A DNA stretch of 64,000 bases from Acidobacteriota bacterium (GTDB taxonomy: Bacteria > Acidobacteriota > Terriglobia > Terriglobales > Acidobacteriaceae): the NCBI GenBank assembly GCA_016196065.1, contig JACPYL010000010.1, positions 1,240,001 through 1,304,000 on the forward strand. Reading direction: 5' to 3'. The notes under the pieces are model-generated. The model worked only from the letters and a program-made list of their open reading frames with translations, had not been told where the DNA came from and did not search any database. Positions within the stretch are counted from its first letter, which is position 1, and each line of letters opens with the position of its first letter. Of this stretch, positions 50,933 through 59,610 are shown piece by piece. A program made the position numbers and the translations under genes.

Positions 50933-52159
50933 TTAGTTCTTGAGTAGTAGTGCCATCCCAGCGGCGCCGGTCAGATCGTGATTCACGCCGCGCAGGAACA
51001 TCGAAGAGTGTTCCACGGATTTTGAAAAGCTCTGCACCAGCTTCACGACATGCTCAGCTCCGAATGCCTCGCGATAATGTCCAGCCATGCCGATCAGTGC
51101 GCCTTTGATCACCGCATACTGCAGACACATCAGGAAGTAGGCGGTGGTGGGATTGTTGGGCTCACCTTCGGGGACGGGACCGCTTGGAAATTGAGTACGG
51201 AAGATGTAGTTGGAGAGGTAGTTCTCCATAAGGAAGGGATGCCTCTCGATAAAAGGCTGGTAATAGCGCTCGTACGCCTCCGTATAGGTGGAGGACATGG
51301 TTTCGATGGGTGTGCTGGCGTCGTACTGAATGCCCTTCATGAAGTCTCGAATGCAGTCCTGAATGCGGGGAAATCCTGCATGTTCGGTCTGCAATCGGTG
51401 GAGTGCTTGAATCACGGCACTCAGTTGCGCCGGTGTTTGCTGGGGAACCATTTCCATTACCGGACGGAGCCGGTCATTCTTGACGATCTGGGCATATTCG
51501 GTGAAGACTTGCGGCAAAAGTTCAAACTGCTTGGCGGCGAAGATTTCCGTGAGCCGCTTGCTGAACAGTCCGAGGAGAAAGAGCCGCTGCCAGAGTGGAT
51601 AGGAACGATCGTGGATCAGCAGCAAGGCGAATGTCCGAGCGTTTGAGAAGTGTTTGCGGGCGGTGCCATTATTCTTCTGCGGCTGGTCAGCCATCCGCAA
51701 GAATTGTTGGAGCCTGGGTCGGTCGTCGTTGGTGTTCCGCTCAAACTCCACGAAGTTTGGTTGGAACAGGATCAGCCGTGCCGCTTCCGGGCAGGACAAG
51801 TACAAAGGCTTCGTCGTGATCCCCTCTGGTGTTTCCTGCACCCTTGGATAGGTGTCACAAATTGGCGACAGGTAGCTGGGACCGAACTCTTTGTGAATTC
51901 CACACCATTGATCTTCAGCAAGAAACGGGCAGGTATGTGCCGGAGCAGGAAAGTTGATCTGGGCGAATTTGGAATTGGTTTGTGCTTTCGTGATCTGCAC
52001 AAGGTGCGCATCGACCAGCGGGCGCAACTTCGGGATGGACTGGTATTTGTCGTACGTCGCCTTGTCGATAAAGACATTCCAGACACGGCAACACAAGTCC
52101 TCACACTCGGGACCAATACAGCGGAATTCTTTGTCGTAACGGGGCTGCAGGTCCGACAC
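50933..52159 (-). CDS. FliB-like (flagellin lysine-N-methylase) cysteine-cluster protein
   Basis: 408 residues from GTG 52159, AAGGAG eight bases upstream. The N-terminus has Cys-x4-Cys-x3-Cys-Cys (RCIGPECEDLCCR) and further cysteines in HTCPFLAEDQWCGIHKE and SPICDTYPR, the pattern of YkgJ/FliB proteins that bind an Fe-S or zinc centre. In Salmonella FliB methylates flagellin lysines. The rest is helical with no other domain. No flagellar gene is in the window, so the true substrate is open. Confidence 0.85.
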   Translation of the reverse strand: MSDLQPRYDKEFRCIGPECEDLCCRVWNVFIDKATYDKYQSIPKLRPLVDAHLVQITKAQTNSKFAQINFPAPAHTCPFLAEDQWCGIHKEFGPSYLSPICDTYPRVQETPEGITTKPLYLSCPEAARLILFQPNFVEFERNTNDDRPRLQQFLRMADQPQKNNGTARKHFSNARTFALLLIHDRSYPLWQRLFLLGLFSKRLTEIFAAKQFELLPQVFTEYAQIVKNDRLRPVMEMVPQQTPAQLSAVIQALHRLQTEHAGFPRIQDCIRDFMKGIQYDASTPIETMSSTYTEAYERYYQPFIERHPFLMENYLSNYIFRTQFPSGPVPEGEPNNPTTAYFLMCLQYAVIKGALIGMAGHYREAFGAEHVVKLVQSFSKSVEHSSMFLRGVNHDLTGAAGMALLLKN

Positions 52160-52474
52160 AGTCGACTCCTTCGAGTAGCCAGGTTGGCAAGTACACCCAT
52201 ACGTCGCCTTGCCGGCACGAAGACACTCCTACATTGGAGCCAGATGAGAATGCGGAGGTGCCTTCGCTGCAAGGAGAGCATCTCTCATGCCAACCTGGGC
52301 GCAGGGCAATCCGCGAGGATTACTCCGGAGTGTGGAAGGTGAATCAAAACTTCGCAGTTGATGACGGTCCGCAGGTTCTTGAAAACAAATTGAATTGAAG
52401 AATGATTTCCGATTGAGACAGGGTGCATTGCCTCGGACGAATTGCCGTTGCATAACCGCGTTCAGGAGGAGCAC
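52160..52474. other. 315-base intergenic stretch
   Basis: Divergent gap between the FliB-like gene and the next gene. It must hold promoters for both. No frame of convincing coding quality, no repeat array and no RNA family were recognised; the right half is more AT-rich. Confidence 0.7.
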
Positions 52475-53131
52475 ATGAGAAGCTCACTTTTCGCCCTGAT
52501 CTTGTCAACGGCGGTCGCCAATGCACAAGTCATGACGTTTGAGGAGTTGTCACGGTCCACCGTTGGCCCACTACAACTCAATATCAGATCCAGTTCTGAG
52601 TACGAAAAACTGCGGCAAGGAACAGAAGAGTATGCCGAGGTGAGTCTGAGTGCGTCCCAGAGAGTCTCGCTGGGGCGTCCCGATGGCAGGGACTCGCGCT
52701 TGATGCCAACACGGCTGGAGATCGAGCCCATGGAAGGTTTTCGCATTTCGCGGGTGCACTACCCCGACTTGCGGGAAGAGATGTTCTCGTTCGACCACAA
52801 GCCGTTCCAAGTTCTGCAACCGGATGGCGGCAACCTGCGATTTCGATTTAAGGTTCGGTCCACTCCCGATGTCCCGGTTGGTCACTACGTGTTGAAGGCG
52901 AAGCTGCACTTTCAGGTCGTAAGCCGCGAGGGCATTTCATATCCCCAAGAACTATCGGTCGGCCTTCCGGTCGACGTCGCGGAGCATAACGCCAAAGCCG
53001 AGTACAACGACCGGAGCATCGCGGGAGTACGCGGTGTCAAGCCCGCGGAATGGGCCGAAATCATTCTGCTGGCACCCGTATGGATACCCGTCAGCATTTT
53101 CATGGCACTGATTGGTTGGGACGGATGCTAG
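52475..53131 (+). CDS. exported protein of unknown function with C-terminal helix
   Basis: 218 residues, ATG 52475 with AGGAGGAG five bases upstream. Signal peptide ending near AVANAQ, a beta-rich body (MEGFRISRVHYPDLREEMFSFDHKPFQVLQP ... GNLRFRFKVRSTPDVPVGHYVLKAKLHFQVV) somewhat like the N-terminal domain of DsbD-type proteins, and a C-terminal membrane helix (IILLAPVWIPVSIFMALIG). Function unknown. Its stop lies three bases from the stop of the next, convergent gene. Confidence 0.78.
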   Translation: MRSSLFALILSTAVANAQVMTFEELSRSTVGPLQLNIRSSSEYEKLRQGTEEYAEVSLSASQRVSLGRPDGRDSRLMPTRLEIEPMEGFRISRVHYPDLREEMFSFDHKPFQVLQPDGGNLRFRFKVRSTPDVPVGHYVLKAKLHFQVVSREGISYPQELSVGLPVDVAEHNAKAEYNDRSIAGVRGVKPAEWAEIILLAPVWIPVSIFMALIGWDGC

Positions 53132-53134
53132 GGG

Positions 53135-53608
53135 CTAGGGCTCGAACAAGGTGACTTGTCGCGTGTCCGGATCGCCTTTGCGGCGACGCTTGCCCGCACC
53201 GATCACTGCGATCACAGTCACTGCCGAAAGCGCGACGCGGGGCACGAATACGCGCTGGGTATTGGAACGCAGGTCGGGAGGGTTGATCAGGAATCCTTCA
53301 TCGGGATTCTGGGTCAGGTCGTTGGGCATGACGCCTTCGAGGGTGTCATTGTCCTTGAACTTCAGCCGAACCCACAAGCCCTCGGTCCGTGGCCGGGTTG
53401 TGAACGTCTTCCGGTTCATCACATCGTCGGTGAACTCGCGGACAAAGTAGACGGCCTTGATGTCTCGCAGATCGATGGCGACCACGTTACCGGTGGTATT
53501 GAGTAACTCCAGCTTGCCTTCAACCACGAAGTTCGCTGGGGCGACGAACCCGTTGACCGAGTCGCGGTCGGACTTGCGGACGATGACTTTCTTATGCGTC
53601 GACGACAT
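53135..53608 (-). CDS. conserved acidobacterial protein (DUF6982-like)
   Basis: 157 residues from ATG 53608; a longer frame to 53689 exists, but this start gives the usual-looking opening SSTHKKVIVRKSDRDSVNGF. Small beta-barrel-like protein: VNGFVAPANFVVEGKLELLNTTGNVVAIDLRDIKAVYFVREF and WVRLKFKDNDTLEGVMPNDL resemble Sm/PilZ-like domains that handle localised signals. Near the C-terminus a hydrophobic stretch (VALSAVTVIAVIGAG) may fold inside. Function unknown. Confidence 0.75.
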   Translation of the reverse strand: MSSTHKKVIVRKSDRDSVNGFVAPANFVVEGKLELLNTTGNVVAIDLRDIKAVYFVREFTDDVMNRKTFTTRPRTEGLWVRLKFKDNDTLEGVMPNDLTQNPDEGFLINPPDLRSNTQRVFVPRVALSAVTVIAVIGAGKRRRKGDPDTRQVTLFEP

Positions 53609-53913
53609 GTGGGCTGGAGACACACTTCCTACCGACGGACAGACCGGGATCTTTTCCGCCAAGAGAAAGGCTTCGCTGAATTCTCGCACTTTCCTGGGGA
53701 AATAGGCGAGATTGTCCGTTCGTAGTAGCCAAACGGTAAACTTTTGTGTTATTTTCTGTAGCTTGCCGTCATATAGGGCTATTTGTATAAGTCTAATCTC
53801 TAGAAAGAGTTAGATTCTGCTGGTCGGGCAGTCTCAACAGGCCCATTGTGCCCGCCTGTGGAAAACTTGTGAATAAAGACCGTTCCAGCCCGCGGCGCGG
53901 CGACTAGGAAGGC
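53609..53913. other. 305-base AT-rich intergenic stretch with stem-loop
   Basis: Between the divergent unknown gene and the CCA-adding enzyme gene. It includes an imperfect stem-loop near 53792-53814 (TCTAATCTCT ... AGAGTTAGA) and two DnaA-box-like nonamers at 53857-53876. No coding frame is supported. Confidence 0.7.
53857..53876 (-). promoter_or_regulatory. two tandem DnaA-box-like nonamers
   Basis: TGTGGAAAA (53857-53865) and TGTGAATAA (53868-53876) on the plus strand; read on the minus strand these are TTTTCCACA and TTATTCACA, matching the DnaA consensus TTWTNCACA. They have the same orientation with starts 11 bases apart, about one helical turn. They lie 38 bases before the CCA-adding enzyme gene. 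Confidence 0.5.
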
Positions 53914-55542
53914 ATGGCCGATTACATCTACACCCTGGAGACCCGGCTTTCGCCGGACCAGCAAAAAGCTGTCGCCCTCGTACAGGAAGCCGCCAAAGTG
54001 GCGGACATGAACCTGTATCTTACGGGCGGCGCAATTCGCGACATCATTACCGGTTTTCCGATCCGTGATTTGGATTTTGCGGTGCAGGGCAACGCCCTCA
54101 AACTCCAGAAAGAACTGGAACGCATTGGTGCGGTCATCGGCCACGCGGACGATGAAACCAAGTCCCTCCTGGTGACCCTGCCGGGCAACGTGCGTGCCGA
54201 GATTGCCATGGCACGGGCCGAGCGCTACGAAAAGACTGGCAAGCCGCCGCAAATCATTCCCGCCACGATTATCGAAGACCTCAGGCGTCGCGACTTCACC
54301 GTCAACGCGATGGCGCTCTCGCTGAACGAGGGCTCGCGCGGATTGCTGATGGATCCGTTCAATGGCGCGGCCGATATCGAAGCCAAGCTGGTTCGCGTGC
54401 TGCACAACTATGCGTTCCTTGAAGATCCTTCACGACTGATCCGGGCGACGCGCTTTGCGGCTCGCTTTCATTGGCCGATGGAAGAGCGTACCCAGCAGCG
54501 CTATGACGCCGCCAAAGAAAACGGCTACATCGAATACATACGCAGCGTGGCGATCGGTCATGAGATCGAGCAGATTGCTTATGAAGACGATCCCGTCAAC
54601 ATCCTGAAGGTTTACGAAAAAGAGGGGTGGCTGAAGATCTTGAACGATCACTGGAGTTCAGCCAAGGCGGATACCGCCGGGTTGAGCGCGCTGATGAAGA
54701 CTCGTCAGCAGATGAATGATCTCGGATACACGCCGGATGTCGCTCCCGCCGTACTCTATTTCCTGACCGCGAGACTAGGGGACAAAGATGTCGCCGACAT
54801 TAGAAAGGCGATCCCCCGCAAGGATCTGGTTGCGGCCTGGAAGGATCTGGAAGATCACGCGAAAGATTTGGCCAAGCGGCTGTCGGGAAAAGAGGCGGCC
54901 ACTCCGTCGCGGACGTGGACGTTGCTTTCTTCGGCGCGTCCCGAAATGATTTTGTTCCTCTCGATCACGGCGCGACAACAGGCTGTGCAGTTGAAGATCA
55001 AGAACTTCTTCACTAAGTGGCGTCAGGTACAGCAGAAGGTGCCACTGCTCGAGATGACGGAACTGCACATCACGCCGCAGATGCCGGCGTATCCGAAGAT
55101 AGCGCATGATGTGTTCCTGCTTCTGCTCGATGGCAAGCTACGGTCGCGGACGGAAATTTTGAAGTACCTGAAACCGCTCGCGCCGCCGCCACCTCCGCCT
55201 CCACCACCGCCCCCGGCAAAACGGGGACGGGGTAAAGCAGCTGCAGTCGCGGCAACTCCCGCAGTTCCGCTTGCACCTGTGAAAGCGGGCAAAGGTAAAG
55301 GGAAGGCTGCCGTTGTGGCTGTGCCGCCTGTGGCTGTTCCCGCGAAGCCAGCCGTTGCGCCGAAAGCCGCTATCGCGGTCAAAGGTAAGGTGGAAAAGGC
55401 TCCGACACCAGCGAAACCGGAAAAAGTAGCTGCCAAGAAGGCCCCGGCCAAGGCTGCGAAGCCCGCCCATAAGGCGCCAGCCTCCAAAGCCGCCAAAGCG
55501 AAGAGCAAGTCACCGGCGAAAGCGGCGAAGAAGAAACATTAG
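53914..55542 (+). CDS. tRNA nucleotidyltransferase (CCA-adding) with histone-like tail
   Basis: 542 residues, ATG 53914 after TAGGAAGGC. Class II nucleotidyltransferase head: TGGAIRD, the metal motif RDLDFAV, RRDFTVNAMAL and the LEDPSRLIRATRFAARF block. The middle is helical (to about 420). Then comes an unusual tail: 11 consecutive prolines (about 430-440), then about 100 residues rich in Ala, Lys and Pro with AKAAKPAHKAPASKA-type repeats, like histone H1 or the tails of acidobacterial/actinobacterial nucleoid proteins. The core should add or repair CCA or A at tRNA 3' ends; the tail may bind nucleic acid. CCA versus poly(A) activity not decided. Confidence 0.9.
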   Translation: MADYIYTLETRLSPDQQKAVALVQEAAKVADMNLYLTGGAIRDIITGFPIRDLDFAVQGNALKLQKELERIGAVIGHADDETKSLLVTLPGNVRAEIAMARAERYEKTGKPPQIIPATIIEDLRRRDFTVNAMALSLNEGSRGLLMDPFNGAADIEAKLVRVLHNYAFLEDPSRLIRATRFAARFHWPMEERTQQRYDAAKENGYIEYIRSVAIGHEIEQIAYEDDPVNILKVYEKEGWLKILNDHWSSAKADTAGLSALMKTRQQMNDLGYTPDVAPAVLYFLTARLGDKDVADIRKAIPRKDLVAAWKDLEDHAKDLAKRLSGKEAATPSRTWTLLSSARPEMILFLSITARQQAVQLKIKNFFTKWRQVQQKVPLLEMTELHITPQMPAYPKIAHDVFLLLLDGKLRSRTEILKYLKPLAPPPPPPPPPPPAKRGRGKAAAVAATPAVPLAPVKAGKGKGKAAVVAVPPVAVPAKPAVAPKAAIAVKGKVEKAPTPAKPEKVAAKKAPAKAAKPAHKAPASKAAKAKSKSPAKAAKKKH

Positions 55543-55547
55543 TCCGG

Positions 55548-55814
55548 TTAGCGCGCGGACTTCTTTGCGGCCACGAAGTACGCTTCCGGGTAGAGATAGT
55601 CTTCGCCCAACTCGTCCACGACCCTGATCATATGATTCTTGGTGGCCTTGCCGTCGGGGACAACTTCATAGTCCTTGCGCAACTTCAACGCGGCCGGATT
55701 TACATCGTTGCGGACACACGTCACGAAACGCGGCTGGCGTTTCTTTGGGCCTAGGGAAGGCGTGCCTGATTTCGCTCTCCTACGAGCCATGGCTCCGCGA
55801 TTTTGATCCGACAT
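55548..55814 (-). CDS. small conserved-looking protein
   Basis: 88 residues from ATG 55814 (ATG 55820 and 55790 are alternatives; no strong ribosome-binding site). Basic N-terminus (MARRRAKSGTPSLGPKKRQPRF) followed by a compact beta-rich domain (KDYEVVPDGKATKNHMIRVVDELGEDYLYPEAYFV), a pattern seen in short SH3-like proteins of unknown role. Converges on the CCA gene with five bases between stops. Confidence 0.7.
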   Translation of the reverse strand: MSDQNRGAMARRRAKSGTPSLGPKKRQPRFVTCVRNDVNPAALKLRKDYEVVPDGKATKNHMIRVVDELGEDYLYPEAYFVAAKKSAR

Positions 55815-55937
55815 TCTCATTGCGAGTATCGTATCACTGGCCGCGTCGGTGGCCGAAGTTGCACCATTCTGCGGCGTTGCGCATCCCCGCTGAGTCGATA
55901 GAATAGAGGGAATGTCTGGCCCAGGTCCTGTTCCCGC

Positions 55938-58900
55938 ATGAATGAGCAATTCGTACACCTCCACCTACATACCGACTATTCCATGCTCGACGGCGCTTGC
56001 GACGTCGAAAAGCTAGCCCAGCGCGTCAAGGAAATGGGCATGCCGGCGGTCGCGATGACCGACCACGGCAATATTTTCGGCGCCGTGCACTTCGTGAACG
56101 CCGCACACAAAGAGGGCGTGAAGCCGATCGTCGGCTGCGAACTCTACGTCTGCAAAAAAGACGATCACAACATCAAGCGCACTCCGCCCGACAACGACAC
56201 CTACAACCATTTGCTGGTGCTGGCCGAAAATGAAGAAGGCTACCGCAACCTGGTCAAGATCACTTCAGAAGCTTCGCTGAACGGTTTCTACTACAAGCCT
56301 CGCGTCAGCAAGAAGTTTCTCGCGGAACACTCCAAGGGACTGATCGCACTCTCCGGCTGCCTGAAAGGTGAAGTCGCCGAGCGTTTGATGGAGAACAACT
56401 ACGACGCTGCACGCCAGGCGGCAGCCACGTATCGCGATCTATTTGGCAAAGAGAATTTCTTCCTTGAAATTCAGGACCAGGGATTGGAGCAGGAACACCG
56501 CATTCGTGCGGGACTCCTCCAGTTGGAAAAAGACCTCGCGTTGCCGATGGTCGCCACCAACGATAGCCACTATCTGTGCGAGGAAGATGCCCACGCGCAA
56601 GACGTGATGTTGTGTATTCAGACCGGGAAGTCCATTCAGGAAACCAACCGGATGAAGTTTGAAGGCACGCAGTTCTTCGTCAAGAGCCGGGACGAAATGT
56701 ACCGCGTGTTCAAAGACACTCCCGAAGTGCTGACGCGAACGCTCGACATCGCCGAGCGATGCAGCCTGCGACTGGAAAAGATTCCGACTCCATTTCCGCA
56801 CTTCGAAGTGCCGGACGGCTTCACGATTGACAGCTACTTCGAGCATGTCACCCGACAAGGCTTTGCTCGCAGGCTGGAAGTTTTGCGCGGATTGTCCGAA
56901 CAAGGCCGGTTGAAGCATCCGTTATCGGACTACGAACAGCGACTGGCACGCGAACTGGCGATCATCCAGCAGATGAAGTTTTCCGGATATTTCCTGATTG
57001 TGTGGGATTTCATTCGCTATGCCCGAGAGCGCAACATCCCGGTGGGACCGGGCCGTGGATCGGCGGCAGGTGCGCTGGTCGCATACTCACTCGGTATTAC
57101 GGACATTGACCCGCTGCAGCACGCGCTTCTGTTCGAGCGTTTCCTGAATCCAGAACGTATTTCGATGCCTGACATCGACATCGATTTCTGCATGAACCGG
57201 CGCGGGGAAGTGATTCAGTACGTCACAGAGAAATACGGTCGCGAGAACGTGGCTCAGATCATCACGTTTGGCACGATGGCCGCGAAGGCTGCAATCAAAG
57301 ACGTCGGGCGCGCCATGGACATGCCATACGCGGACGTGGACCGCATCGCCAAGATGGTTCCGACCACGCTCAATATCCATCTGGAAGATGCGCTGAAGGA
57401 ATCCGCGCAAATGCAGGAGGCCTACGAAAAGGATCCGCAGGTGCGCCAGTTGCTGGATACCGCCCGCAAGTTGGAGGGGATGGTTCGCAATTCCGGCGTT
57501 CACGCAGCGGGAGTGGTGATTTCTCCGAGGCCGCTGATTGAACTGGTGCCTCTGCACAAAACGAAAAACGACGAAATTGTTACCGCCTTCGACATGGTGG
57601 CGATCGAGAAGATGGGCCTGCTCAAGATGGACTTCCTTGGGCTGACGACGCTGACGATTCTTGATGACACGATCAAGTTGATCGCGCAGGCGCATGGCAC
57701 CGACGGGGGCGATGGTACCCACACCAAGCGGTTCACGCTCGAAGATATCCCGCTCGAAGATCAGACGACCTACGAAAAGGTCTTCCACAGCGGACTTACG
57801 TCCGGCGTGTTCCAGTTTGAATCGCACGGCATGCGCGACGTGCTGCGGCGTTACCGTCCGAATTCGATTGAAGACCTCACGGCACTGAACGCGTTGTACC
57901 GTCCCGGGCCAATCCAGGGCGGAATGATCGATGATTTCGTCGAACGCAAGCATGGTCGCCGTAAGGTCGAATACGAACTCCCCGAGTTGAAAGAAATTCT
58001 TGCCGAGACGCTGGGTGTCATTGTCTATCAGGAACAGGTGATGCAGATCGCCAACCGACTCGCCGGATACTCTCTGGGTGAAGCCGACCTGTTGCGACGG
58101 GCCATGGGCAAAAAAGATGCCGACGAAATGGCCAAACAGCGCGAGCGTTTTGCGCAAGGCGCGGTCAAGGGCGGATTTCCCGCGAAGAAGATCGAGAAGA
58201 TCTTCGATTTAATGAAGGAGTTTGCCGGATACGGGTTCAACAAGTCGCACTCTGCCGCATATGCACTGTTGGCTTATCACACGGCGTACTTGAAAACGCA
58301 CTATCCGGTCGAGTTCATGGCGGCGTTGTTGACCTCGGTAACGGGCAGCACCGATGACGTGGTGAAGTACATCAACGAGTGCCGTGAAATGGGGATTGCG
58401 GTCGAGCCACCGGATATCAACGTCAGCGATGCAAACTTTACTCCTCATGGTGCTGCGATCCGCTTCGGACTGGCAGCCGTGAAGAACGTCGGCGGAAATG
58501 CGATTGAGTCGATTGTGGCAGCGCGCAAGAAACTGGGAAGAAATTTCAAATCCCTGTTTGAATTTTGTGAAGAAGTGGATTTGCGCTTGCTCAACAAACG
58601 CGTAGTGGAGTCTCTGATCAAGAGCGGTGCCATGGATTCTCTCGGCCGTCGTGCTCCGTTGATGCAGTCACTCGATAAAGCGATTGACCGGGCCCAGAAA
58701 TCGCAGCGCGATGCAGAATCTGGACAGCATGGTTTGTTCGGAGTATTCGCTGACGAACCCGCGCCTCACGACAACAACGCGCTCCCTGACACTCCCGATT
58801 GGGACGAGCACACCCGGCTGGCTGCGGAAAAAGAAATTCTCGGATTCTTTATCACGGGACATCCGCTGGAAAAATACAAAGACAAGCTCAGCGATCTGAA

Positions 58901-59453
58901 TGCGTTGTCGACCGAAGACATCAATGCGATGAAGCGGTCGACCGGCAAGGACGAGAACATCACAACTGCAGGGTTGATCACCAACTTGCGCGTCGCTAAG
59001 TCAAAGCGCGGTGAACTGTGGGCCCAGGGCGGGCTGGAAGACATGTTCGGCAAGGTCGAGTTGCTGATTTTCCCGGAGTCGTTCCGCAAACTCGGCGAGA
59101 AGTCGAAGCTCGAAGTCCCTGTCCTGATTCGCGGCGGCGTGCGAGTTGAGGATGGCGCCAACGCCAAGTTGACAGTGAACGAGATCATCGCGCTCGACGA
59201 TGCCAAAGTCCCGCTCCCCAAGGCACTCCGTATCCGCGTGCCGCTGGAAAGTGCGTCCGAAGACACGGTGGGCGCTCTGCACAGTCTGTTCCGAGAACGG
59301 GCCGGGGAGGCGAAAGTGTTGTTTGACATCGAGCGGCAGGGCGATTTCATGGTGGTGATGGAAGCCGAAGGCTATAATGTGATGCCGGACCGGAACTTCA
59401 TTGGCCGCGTGGAAGAGCTGTGCGGGCGCGGCAGCGTGCGTGTTATCAACTGA
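55938..59453 (+). CDS. dnaE: DNA polymerase III subunit alpha
   Basis: 1171 residues, ATG 55938, close to the 1160 of E. coli DnaE. Order: PHP domain (FVHLHLHTDYSMLDGA ... KPIVGCELYV), polymerase palm with catalytic PDIDIDF (Asp412, Asp414), GPGRGSAAGALVAY, fingers (FNKSHSAAYALLAYHTAYLKTHYPVEFMAALL), tandem HhH and a C-terminal OB-fold region (TTAGLITNLRVAKSKRGELWA). Main replicative polymerase; no PolC-type exonuclease is inserted. Followed by accA, the same pair as in E. coli. Confidence 0.98.
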   Translation: MNEQFVHLHLHTDYSMLDGACDVEKLAQRVKEMGMPAVAMTDHGNIFGAVHFVNAAHKEGVKPIVGCELYVCKKDDHNIKRTPPDNDTYNHLLVLAENEEGYRNLVKITSEASLNGFYYKPRVSKKFLAEHSKGLIALSGCLKGEVAERLMENNYDAARQAAATYRDLFGKENFFLEIQDQGLEQEHRIRAGLLQLEKDLALPMVATNDSHYLCEEDAHAQDVMLCIQTGKSIQETNRMKFEGTQFFVKSRDEMYRVFKDTPEVLTRTLDIAERCSLRLEKIPTPFPHFEVPDGFTIDSYFEHVTRQGFARRLEVLRGLSEQGRLKHPLSDYEQRLARELAIIQQMKFSGYFLIVWDFIRYARERNIPVGPGRGSAAGALVAYSLGITDIDPLQHALLFERFLNPERISMPDIDIDFCMNRRGEVIQYVTEKYGRENVAQIITFGTMAAKAAIKDVGRAMDMPYADVDRIAKMVPTTLNIHLEDALKESAQMQEAYEKDPQVRQLLDTARKLEGMVRNSGVHAAGVVISPRPLIELVPLHKTKNDEIVTAFDMVAIEKMGLLKMDFLGLTTLTILDDTIKLIAQAHGTDGGDGTHTKRFTLEDIPLEDQTTYEKVFHSGLTSGVFQFESHGMRDVLRRYRPNSIEDLTALNALYRPGPIQGGMIDDFVERKHGRRKVEYELPELKEILAETLGVIVYQEQVMQIANRLAGYSLGEADLLRRAMGKKDADEMAKQRERFAQGAVKGGFPAKKIEKIFDLMKEFAGYGFNKSHSAAYALLAYHTAYLKTHYPVEFMAALLTSVTGSTDDVVKYINECREMGIAVEPPDINVSDANFTPHGAAIRFGLAAVKNVGGNAIESIVAARKKLGRNFKSLFEFCEEVDLRLLNKRVVESLIKSGAMDSLGRRAPLMQSLDKAIDRAQKSQRDAESGQHGLFGVFADEPAPHDNNALPDTPDWDEHTRLAAEKEILGFFITGHPLEKYKDKLSDLNALSTEDINAMKRSTGKDENITTAGLITNLRVAKSKRGELWAQGGLEDMFGKVELLIFPESFRKLGEKSKLEVPVLIRGGVRVEDGANAKLTVNEIIALDDAKVPLPKALRIRVPLESASEDTVGALHSLFRERAGEAKVLFDIERQGDFMVVMEAEGYNVMPDRNFIGRVEELCGRGSVRVIN

Positions 59454-59610
59454 TCCCTGCCCGTTAACAGGTTCGGTATTGAAAAGAGCGAAAATAGTGC
59501 GAGCGGAACAATCCGAGGACAGTGCGGGAAATCCCGCTATTGTGGGAACCGAATTTCTGCTCTCGATTGTGGAAGCGCATCGCGTCCGCAGGAATGGGAA
59601 TGTAGTGACG

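Noticed and set aside
53609-53913. Possible chromosomal replication origin
   Set aside because: Only two DnaA boxes and no dnaA, dnaN or gyrB nearby; a regulatory site is the more modest reading.
57087-58157. Open frame of about 356 codons on the minus strand
   Set aside because: Antisense shadow of dnaE; no ribosome-binding site or recognisable protein.
59401-59610. Longer version of accA starting inside dnaE
   Set aside because: The extension overlaps the end of dnaE, and the ATG 59611 start gives the exact usual AccA length.
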